From contig NC_051117.1 of the NCBI RefSeq assembly GCF_014839805.1, positions 6,510,001 through 6,574,000 of the forward strand: a stretch of DNA of 64,000 nt. The letters are read 5' to 3'. Position 1 is the stretch's first letter. Every line of letters begins with the position of its first letter. The notes below the pieces were generated by a model. That model had not been told where the DNA came from, made no database searches, and worked only from the letters and a program-made list of their open reading frames with translations. The stretch comes from Manduca sexta (Eukaryota; Arthropoda; Insecta; Lepidoptera; Sphingidae). Positions 12,501 through 24,500 of the stretch are shown here, piece after piece. The position numbers and the translations under genes were made by a program.

Positions 12501-15500
12501 TCGCTTCGATTTCTAACAATATATTAAAAGGAATAAAATAAAATGGAAATAGAATAAAAATAACACGTACACATACTTCTAACATGGCTGGATGTTTGTT
12601 GCTAGCTCGGTTATATAGCCAGAAAAATCAATATTGAATTTACGTGTACAGCGCAGAAAGACGCAATACTTTAAACCTGCGTTTGAACTCAAATATTCCT
12701 CTTAAAGCTGTATTGGATAATTCGATTCTACGTCAGTTGAGTTTAATATACCAATGGAATCGTGGACGAAACTGGATTTAAAAGGAAAGGGCAACGTGTG
12801 TCATTTGTTGGACCTCGCCAATTTTTACTTATTGTCGCGTTTCGAAACGTCAGATTAATGGAGTACGGTCGATGCTATCATTTAGGTCAAGCGGACATAT
12901 TACCTAAACAACAGAATACAGCGTGGATCTAGTCACTATTATATAATATGCTGAATTTCATGAATTTTCTCTGCCTTTTCCACAAACAAGCATCTATGAA
13001 CGGAACGTTCAAATTTGTCGCTAACCAACGCCGGAATCCGACGGATGAGGGCGGCCCAGAGCCGGCCCTATGGCGCTCAATGGGGGAAGACTATGTCCAA
13101 CGATTCCCGGCTGAAATGATGAACAGTTGTCCATAAACAGGAGCAACACCCCAAAAACAAAAAATGATGCACTACACTTCACTAAATTCCTGCTACACTT
13201 TGTGTTAAGGTGCATTATGTCCAGTAATAACACCGGCTTTGACTCCCCTTGACATAGAGAAATAGCTGACTAAGGTCAAACCAGGTAGCATCCAATGCTA
13301 TATATATATCTTAATATACGACAGAATTAACGCCTTAATGACAGCCATACTGCAGTGGTACCTAACAATACTTGGTACAAGAAACACCTTTTCTTTTGAA
13401 GAATATCGTCTTTTATCCCTATCGCACTTACGCAAAGTAGAAGGGATATGTAAGATATTTATCGACTCGAACCATGGTGGTCTCCATTAGCATCTTTCTA
13501 GGATTCCTCTCTATCGTCATATGTTGAGGTAATATGTCAGATATTTACAATATTTTTCCATAATGGTCGCCAACAAACGCTGGGACCTCGTACGATCATG
13601 CCGAAATACGAGAAACTAGCTAAAAATAATTTTAGACATCTCGTCTGAACATAGGCCTCCCCTAAAAATTAATCATCATCATCATCACATCAGCCTATAT
13701 CTCAAATATTAATAGACTTGTCACATGAGACCTATCTCTAGAGAGGGCTTACGTTCAGCAGTGGATTTCTAAGGCTGATAATGATCTTACCTGAGCTCCA
13801 TTCTGTACAAGCAGCTTGACAACAGCCTCCTGTCCAGCTAAGGAGGCGATGTGAAGCGCGGTGTTGCCTTTCTTGGTGGCGGCGTCGATCGCCGCTCCAC
13901 GCTCTAGGAGCTCCCTCACAACTTCCACGTGACCATCCTTGGACGCTAAGTGGATCGCATTCAGGCCGTTCTGTCGACAATTAGTGATAGTGTCTTTAAA
14001 AGGAAAGTGGAAGGATTGGATATAAACAGTTATATGTGGACATTTGGACAGTTTCTGTAGACATTTATTGGGATTTAAAAAATCTTTAGCCTCTTGTTAG
14101 ATTCTGCCCGAATAAAAATTTATTCCCGAAATGAAAAGCATTCAGGATTAATCTAGTTTTGAATTAGTGAAATATTTTTAAATCGGTTAGGTAGTCCGAG
14201 ATTAGCTCTTTCAAACAAATATCAATTTTATAATAAACATATTGTAAAACAAAGTCCCCAAAAGCTGCCTGTATGTTATCGATTTTCTCAAAATTTACCG
14301 AATGGATTTTTATGAAATTTGGTATGGAAATAGTTTAAGGCCCTGGGAAGGTTATATGCTACCTTATATCCCGGGAAAATATGTAGCAGGAGTTTTATTC
14401 CGGAATACTCCTCCACGTGGGCGTAGCCACGAGCAAAAGACAGTAAATATATATTGATATACCTTTTTATGATATCAAATATCTTTCTAAATAAGCCATC
14501 TCTGTCCTAAATTCCAACAGTTATATAAAATTTTCACCTTTACATTTTGTCCTTTTAACCAACGACAATGTCGTGACTATATCGCGTGACCACAGCATAT
14601 CTGTAAGGCACTTTATATCTCAAACCATACTTTTACAAGCCAAAAAGGTCTCTACAGCGAACGAAATAGGGGGTATAATCGCTTGTAAACTTTAAGAATT
14701 TTCGCAAATTAATACGTGTTTATTACTTTATTTATAAATTTAATGCCGGGTCGTGTAAGGTCGCTATTATATTGTCAGGAGAATATTTCGTTACACTATA
14801 ATGTGGAGAAATGAAAGGTCAAAGCTTTTTAATTGCTTTTACCACTCCGGTATTACACTGGAATTTATTACTGACTGGTGATTTTATAAGAACGATTTTT
14901 TATAATAAAATAAACGTATATTTGGTGTTTCGTGCTGATTTCCAAAGTCAAAGCTGGTTTATTAGTTTGCTTTAAGTTGTTATATTTATTAAGATAAATA
15001 AAACTTAGTATCTGTCGCTGGTTTCTGGTAGTAGGTAGGATAAAACCCGATATAATATCCCACGTAAATACGTCACGTTCCGGAATCAGTCTGTGTATAT
15101 CCAGTTTTAAATAGGCCGGCATAATTGTGACGACTAGAGCTGGGTAAACATTTCTCGTCAATCGACATTCTATATGGACCCCTTTACTCTTAACATCAGG
15201 TGCAGAGGAGTCACTTTGCCGTGGCATATAAAAATAATAAAAAAAGTTTTTTATACTTACAGCATTGCTAACGTTGATGTCGACCCCTTGTTCGAGAAGG
15301 CTGATGATCTTCTCTATTTGGCCTGCGCGCGCAGCACGCAGGAATGCGGTGCTGGCGTCCGCCTGCGAACGAAAATTTGCTTTATTGTAACTATGTTAGA
15401 GGTTGTATTCCGGTAAAGTAAATTACATATATTGAAAAAAAGGGTTCACCCCTTAACACGTTCACTGCGCTGTGAGGTCTTATTGACCCATGTTTAACTT

Positions 15501-18500
15501 ACATCCCGTGCGGCGAATTAAATAGTTCTTGTTCACCTGGTGCGGAAGGCATAACTTTAAGAATTTTTATTGAAAGAAAAAGACAAATAGACTAAGCTAT
15601 TTCCTACTTCAATAGGAACACTTTAGAATATTAAATACAATCATGGTCAATTTGACCTCTCCCGCACCTAACGATAAATATTTCTCTCCAGTGCGGCGTG
15701 TGGTCAGTATGACCCCCACCCTCTGCACCCCACGCCCGCACTGGATGGTGCGCCCGCGCCATTAGTGATGCGCTGTGCAATGTAGGGGAGGCCGTCACGT
15801 CGCTCTCTAAACTAAGTGAAAAAATACGTAAAATATTGAAGCATTAGCTATGCTATGCTACGCTACTCTACACTATGAGTTTGAGTTTGACTATAATAAT
15901 ATTCACTACTGACCTTGGTTTTGCAGCTGAAACTAAAACCGTTTTATAGCATGTGCATGTGGGGCTATGTACTATGCATGTTCTGTTTTTTACAGCTGTC
16001 AATAAAAAACGAGGTACGAACAATCACATCCATGAGAAAGAAGACAAGAGAAGGAGATGTACTGGTTGTTACAATAATCTAAGATTAACGCTTTCTAGTA
16101 TTGAAGCCGGTAAAAAGGTGAAGAAAGTTCCTACTATTTACAGACAATGCAACAAACATTTATGTTTACCGTGTTTTAATATAGAGCATAAAAATAATAC
16201 CTTTTTATAAAATACAGTTATTAATTGTAAATTAGTATTTTATTTCAATACCTACCGCTTAGAAGTATAAATTTTAGTGTTTCCCATCACTAGTATTTAG
16301 ATAGCTTCAGTGCGTTGTGGGGTCAATATGACACCACAAATTGTACCCTCTGTTTAGCACAAACTAAAGATGCGAGCTAAAGGCGCTGCTAGTTGTAAGT
16401 TGCCAGGATGTCGAACTAGCATTCCTGAATGCAAAAAACTCGGTACTGTGTACCAAACAGTAATAAAAAATATTTATATCCAGAAGTTTAGGAGAGGTTA
16501 ATTTGACCTCACGACGCACTGAAAATAAGTCCTGTTTGGGTCAAAACTGCCCCATAACGCACCAGTTTAAAGTTTACATAAAATGTGTTCGCAGTGAACG
16601 TGTTAAAAAGAAAACAATAAAACACGTAGTGATTGATGAAAAATGCGAAATACTTTAAATGAGGTATGTACTTATAGCTAAAATAGAATTTTACAAAAAA
16701 AAAGACTATTATAATTAATATTCAAATTTAGTAATAATAAAAAAGTAGTTTCCAATTTAAAAAAATCGGACACAATTTTATTTAATCCGTTATGTAGGTA
16801 ATACAATTAATTAATTTGCAATCATATGACGGTCTACATGTTTCTAAAGTCAATAAGGAAAATATTCCAATATCGAACCTAACTTACCTAAAGCAATATT
16901 TTACGACATCCATCATCCTACAAAATTTGATACCGTCATAAATATTATACCTAGGCTATATCACTAGATATAAACTAGGATAATGTGCTCGAAGCACGCG
17001 GTAGACAGTTATTAAATGAGTTTGTATAATTTCTACCATATTTGCTAACCTAGATAAATGCAAACTACAAAACTGTTATTTCACACGTGAACACATTCAT
17101 TTTAAATATTACATTAAAGTCACGTAAACTTGTAGATATGCTTTAATTATTTTTATAAACTAATCTGTATTTAATTATTTTAGTAAAACGAAAAAAAAAA
17201 ACACAGAATCACCATTTTGTATTAAAACTATTAACAGTAAACTATGCCGTAGATTATTCGGCTAAATTATACATTCTAAATTCAAATGATTAGTGGCCAG
17301 TACTACAAAAAATAAATGACGACCTACAATAAAAATCTTTTGTACTTTTTTTAAAAAAGAAATCGGATTGTTTATTTTTCTTTCCCGCTATTAATTTCAA
17401 ATGTAGAATCGCAAATACTCAGCGGCCATTATCGTTAAAACCTAGCAAAGTGTCATGGCCCGTAAAAGTTTCATTTAATTTTATTACGATATTCATTATG
17501 TTTTATTACTTTCAGATATAGGAACTATAAAACATCTCCCGTGAGGGCCACGGTGTTGCTAGCTGGCTGCGAAATAAAGGTCGTCTATTCTATTAAATAA
17601 GGACCTTGCACGAAATTTCGTGAAGCGTCTGGGCGTTGACTTGTGATGTTACGTAGTATAAGTAGTTCTTATTTATTAAGATTTTAAAAAAATACTAATA
17701 AGATACGGTTGAACAAGTCTTCATCTTCTAGTAATCCTCCTGAATTATCTTAATTAATATGTAAGGCATTATAAATACTAGATTTTACCCGCAACTTCGC
17801 TCGCGGAAGGAGTTTTCCGGGATGAAATTCTTGCTTTATATTTTCCCGGAATAGAAAGTAGTCCTTGCTTTTTACCTGCCTTTATACCTTTCCCAGGGTC
17901 TTAAACTATCCCCACAAAATTTCATAAAAATCTGTTCAGTAGATTTTGAGAAAATCGATAACATACAGACAAAACAGAAAAGTAGACTTTATTTTATAAT
18001 ACACGTATAGATTTCTGACTGTTTCAACTATGAGTACGGTGTTTGGGAAAATAATAGTTTCAACTTTATAAAAGTTTCAAATCACAATATCAAAACTATG
18101 AGAACTGTGTATTATCAATTATAAGTATTCAATATTTCCATAATTTCTTAAATACTGAAGCTAAAACTAACCAGCTATAAAACATAATAAGCCCTTGAAA
18201 TAAACTCTAAATTACCCAAACTCTTGCTTCGAATTAATTTTCTCAACTCCAAAAATCATTTATCGAACAACCAAAATGGTTAGCGGTTACAACTTTTAAT
18301 TAAAAATAAATCTTGCGACACGATTTCTGTGAAACGTTTCATAGTATTTCAGACTGTCGACGATGTAAATTATTAATAAAAGTTCTTTAGCCACGTGCCC
18401 CTAGGCGACCTCAATAATATCTGTGAAGTGCCAACCCTACATAAAGGAGGTAGTGACGTCATACACGTCTGAGGTAAGTGTTATTTACTTCACGTATCAA

Positions 18501-21500
18501 GCGGAGACAAATACTAACTTTGGTACGTGATTAGTATTTAGAATAAAGCTAAAACTCATTAACATGACTAATATCTTATTAATATTGTAAATGGTTTGAT
18601 GGTTGAGGTGTTTGTTAGAGCGCCGAAATTGCTGAATTTGAGACAAAATTTGACGTAATAAGACCACGCATTATCGAACTATTGCCTTTATTTAGGTACA
18701 CAGTAGGACATTTATTCTGTGAAAGCACTTTCACATAGGCCTTTGAAATGATAGTGTTTCATAGTACTTTACATGCGTGACGCCGAATAGTACAGCAACT
18801 AAGAGTATCGACTTAATTACTTGAATTTTAGTTAAATACATTTTTTTTAAGTAATGCATGCTTTGTCTCCTTAGATTAAATATGCACATTATTCATACTA
18901 TATTTTTTATGTTAATCGAAATTCATTCTTATTATCTTTTAGGAGGATTTATAATAAATAAACAAATTATGCATGTTATTCCCATTGCCACTACAACTCC
19001 TGCAAGCCAGGATCAGCAATGGTACGCATTCCAACACGGAGTGGTGAAGCTCGGCGAGTCTCGGGGAACATTAATCTGTGTTTATCCCGAAATGAAATTA
19101 ATCAAATAAAAAGATAGGGAGGAGTTGGAAATACTTCCTTTTTGTAATTTCGCCGTTGATGTTTTATATTAATATTCAGGGTAATTTTGACATAGCGTTA
19201 CTTAATGAAACATACTTATCTTCTCAGAGATAATACTAAAACGTTGCTTTAAACCTAAATGTAAAATAAGAAGTAAGTTTCACACCAAATAAATATTAAT
19301 ACAAAGTAATTTTAATTTTATAAGCCTTAATGCCTTTTTAATTTTACAATACTCTAAAAGAATTTGACTCACCGGCAACATCACACTTAGAAATACACTC
19401 ACGCACACACCATATTCGTACTTAACTACAAAATGATAAAAAAATCATAAAAAAACCTGGTATTTTTGTTAATAATCTTCGTTATTCATAAATATTTTTT
19501 GGCACAATGTTAGCAGAGGTAAAGGTCAGTGTGTGTTTCCATTTATCAACCCTCATTCTGACTCGTCTAGAAAACATATACAATCGAAGTGGTGTTAATT
19601 ACTCCCCTGCCAACACTCACCTCTACTTGTTGCTGAGAGCGCTGCATAATTGCATCTCAAGTGCGTCTCTTTATAACACTTCAAACGAAATTCATTGTGA
19701 TGGGGAACGTCTTTGGCGTTAATTAACGCGTTAATCTTGGTGATATTTGTTTTTTTGGTCAGTATACGCTAAGAATTGTTTCTGATAATTGGCAGTAGGT
19801 TTTTACATGGAATATGTAGCTGACAAAAGAATTTTCGGAATCGAATCATTACCCTTATAATTATTAATGTAAAATATTAAGATACTTAGCATTTAAGACC
19901 CTGGATACTCTAAATCAGATGCCAAGGTTCCACGAATTTGTAAATTTTGGAGGTGTTGCTATATTTTTTTTTAATTTATTTATTCGACTGGATCGGTAGT
20001 GTAGTTGTATCATGGAACGACTGCAGTGCTGAAGTCTTGGGTTCGATCCCCGGATCGTGTAAGATGATATTGGATTATTCTAGTCAGTCAGTCTGGCAAA
20101 TGGAATTGGTGCCCGACATAGTGATAGACTCGCCTCCTATCACATCATGGAACGGAATATACATGGCGGCAAGTGTATGTATGTGTGAGTATGTGCACAT
20201 TAAACGAAATATCCCACAGAGATTCATACAATAAAATTAAAATTATATTCTACAAATATAAAGGGTATTTCACACTAATAAACATTATTATTTGTCATCA
20301 CATATAACCAAATAGGGTGCGTACACAAGGGTAGTGTGCGATCGATATTATTTTGATGGCAATGGAACTGCTGAATATAAACTGCGCATGCGGCATGCAT
20401 TTTATATCCCCTTTCTATATTAATTACGCAAATAATAAGGGAGTGGAACGAACTGCAATGGAATGGAAATCCCTATAGTTAGTATTTATTTTATGGAAGC
20501 TATTTATTCGCTGTTAATGAGTAATGTTAATATTAAGCAGCGATAGACTAGTTGGGTACGAACTACCGAGACAAATGTCCTCAGGTTTAATATTTAAGGG
20601 CGCGCACCGGATTTTTTTAAATTTATGTGTGTATTATTAGTGAATTATCGCTTGTCTTAACTGTAAAGTAAAACATGAGAAAACCTGCATACCTGAGAAG
20701 TACTCTATAGAACTTTTGACGGTATATGATTTCTGCCAATCCGCACTAGGCCACAGTGGTGGAGTAAGGCCTAATCCCTCTCAGTAGGGAAGCACATCCA
20801 GCAGTGGGACAGTATATAATACAGGGCTGATATTATTATTATTATATAATGATTAATAATGTTTTTTAGATTACTAGTGTAGATGTACTATCGTTTTTCC
20901 AGTAAAAGGTACATGATAAAATCAAAATAAGAATTAAATTTCATCCTAATTTAGCTGTTTTAGCATTTACTTCTAACAATAAACCCAAAATATTTATACA
21001 TTTTCATATAATGTAAATAAAATGCATCACTTCATTATATTTGGTTACTTTGACAGAGAGAATACTTAATCCCTCTTATTAACAGACCTGTATAATGCTA
21101 AAATGAGTAAAGGTTTTCTCTACATTGTGTAGGGTTACCAATTAATAAAATGTTTCTTTAGTTAAAGCCTGAATAATGAAATATTAATTCGTCCCTTATT
21201 TCTACAAAGCTAGGATTAATTTGATGTGAAAACCTTTTAGGTTACGGTTTGAGATAAAATATTTTCTTTTTGCAAATCCTTTGAGCTTACTTTTTGGATT
21301 ACATGTAGAATAACATATGAATATGAATTTACCCTCAATGTAAATACAAAGTTCAAGTAAATGTTATTCAATAATTTACATACTAATGGAAATAGTTCTT
21401 AAATGACAATTTATTTTGGTTCATATTTGATTTGGGACTGATTTTTCAATGGGATATAATTAATTCGTAATAAAAAGTAAATTTTAACACAAATTAATTA

Positions 21501-24500
21501 AAAATTACAGTTGTATAAATATTTTAATAAAGTTGCCAATATATCACACTTTTATATTCAGTCCAGTTATTTTTTTATTAAATGAATAACTTTTAACTGA
21601 GTATTGAAAATTAAACCTAAATGACTTTTCGCATTCTTAATAAAATAATGACCTATTCCAAAGTTTTTAATTTGTGAGAATCGTCAAAAAACTAATTTCT
21701 GTTTGCGACTTTTTTTATTTTTCCTTTTTTTCATGCTGTAGGTTTCATTTTTGACCCATCTTTAATAAGTTCAATTTTTATAGCAACTTAAAAAAAGGTT
21801 GCAAACAGAAATGAGTTTATTGACGATTCTCACAAATTAACAATTTTGGAATAGGTCATTATTTTATTAAGAGTGCGTTTTATATTTTATCGTCTTATGT
21901 TCGATAACTAGCAAAATCATGTGACTTGTATTTAATTATATTATATTAACCAGACGTTGTGAAACAAATTAAATAAGAAAAAGGGTGAGAAAACCTAATA
22001 AAGTAAGAATACAAAAAATAAGCATACATTATTCAACTTTATGTCATAATAAAGGCATTTCGGGAACATTCCAGCTCATTTACATACGTGTCGCGAAAAT
22101 GGGACGTTCATTGTCATACCAGACAAATCCCACGCGAGACAACCTGTTATCTTACAAATGTACTTACTTATGTTTTTGCTTATTTAATGTGGTGGTTTTA
22201 TTTTCGTTTTCTCAGCTGTAGTTTCTTATTTTTTAAGGATATGTATTTACGTTGCTGGTGGTAGGATATATTTTATATTCGCCCGGATAGCGACCACCGT
22301 GCACAAGGTGTTACAACCCGCTATATGGCCCACGTTAGTGTGTCTTGTCAAGGATCAGCCTGTGTATATCCGGTTCAAACGGCCGGCATAATTGTGTCGA
22401 CTGCCGAGGGGTCATCTGCTCTCGTCAGTTGACTTTTGACAAGGTCACTTGGCCGTGCAAATATAAAAAAATATGACTAAGAATAATACAATTCTAATGT
22501 CTATAGGTATAACTACTACAATCTGCACTAGACCGTAATTGACTAAGGCCTAAACCCTTCAGTAGCGGAAGTCTGTGAACTCATTGAGTCAGTATATGGC
22601 ACTGAGCTGGTATACTTACTTCATATTATAAACACATAATTGTGATTTTGGTTTGTTCTTGATTCGAAAAGCAAAAGAGAAAGTAATCGATATGAAATGA
22701 TTATAGAATGATATCAGCTTTTTCTTCCCGGATAAATGCTCCTGTGGGAATTTAACTCCGGGAGAGGGCTTTTACGAGAAAGGTTCCGCGTGAAACGCCA
22801 GTAAGCCTATAATTATTCCCTCAGGCATTAGAGATCGGATATCGGAGCCACAGTAGGTTTGCGTACTTCTCTCTTGGTAATTGCAGAGGTATGCTAAAAA
22901 CTATGTTACTGCTGAGAAAATACTACTCTCCTATACTTTTTTAATATTTTTCTTAATATATAAATTTAAGGAAAAGTAATAACAGTCAAATGTTAATATT
23001 TGATACGGATGTAAAAACAAAACTTGGATTTTCGTATATGAATACTATAATGTAGATTAGTACAATAGTACTTACTAGTGTTGTTTCTAACATATACTTT
23101 AGTGGTTACATCTCCCGATATTTATAATTACTGATTTTACCTCCATATGTGCGTCCTACTGATGGACAAGGCTTTGGCGGCCTTCCAAACCACATTAAAC
23201 CAACGTAAACCAAATCAAACCGAAGTAATCAGTACTTCGGTTTGTACCTTTTTTCATTATAAATTTCATCCCTAATTTAAAATGTCCATAGTTATATAAG
23301 TAATTTTAATGGTTGTTTAGAAATAATAATAATTATTCTTATGCTTTGTTTTGACGTATCATAAGTGCGACTTTGTTCGCCTACGTGATAAATAAAGTAT
23401 TTTATTTATTTATTTAAACGTGTTACGTTACGATCCAAATTACTAAACAAAAAATTTGCTGGTGGTAGGATATATTTTATATCCGCCTGGATAGCGACCA
23501 CCGTACACAAGGTGTTAAAACCCGCCACAGTGGCCCACGTAAGTGTGTCACGTTCCGGGATCAGCCTGTGTACCTAGTCCCAACAGGCCGGCATAATTTT
23601 GTCGACTGCCGAGAGGTAATCATCTCTCGTTAGTCGACATTCTATTAAACCCAACTCCAATTACCATCAGGCGCATTTTACCGTCCACATATAATATAAT
23701 ATATATTTATACAAACGAAACAAACTCGGTAAATCCAATAAACAATCAGTTTTTAAGCCACTTGCCGCGTTTCCAAAGCCGTGTGTTGTGCACGCGAGCA
23801 ATTATTTCACACCCTAGCAGGGGTGACTACCCTCCTGCGGGGAGTCGTGCTGATTTGTGTTACGGCGAATAACGACAAACAAAACTTGGTTTTGGATTTT
23901 GGCTTCGGAAAGGATATTATTAACGATATGTTTGTGTACTTTATAATGTATAAATTTCATTATTTTTTATATTGTGTTCCGTCCCAGTATAACGTAGCGT
24001 TTAAGTCTTATTCTAATTTTGAAGTTTCATGCATGCATGTGATCTGTAATTTGACATTGTGCCATGACATTGTAATGCCATTATAGAACTTTAAATTATG
24101 TAATTACTAGCTTTTGCTTCGCCCGTGTGAAGGAGTTTTCCAGGATATTTTTTTCCGACTTATTTGTTAGGTACAGTTATATTATGACCAAATTACACAA
24201 AATCATTATAAATTGTAGCCTACGTCTTATTCTGATGTATAACCAATATTACTGCAAAGTTTCATCCAAATCAGTTTAGTAGTTTTTTCATAAAAGAGGA
24301 ACAAACATACATCCATTCTCACAAACTTTCACATTTATAATATTAAATAGGATGCTGTTGGTATACTAAATAAATAAAAAAATAAAGCCAAAGAGTTTGT
24401 TTGCTTGAACAAGCTAATCTCAGGAACTACAAAACGGCTTTGGATTTATTCTAATGATTTTTTTTCCTATTTTAGGAGTCTAAGCAAATTTCAATTCAAG

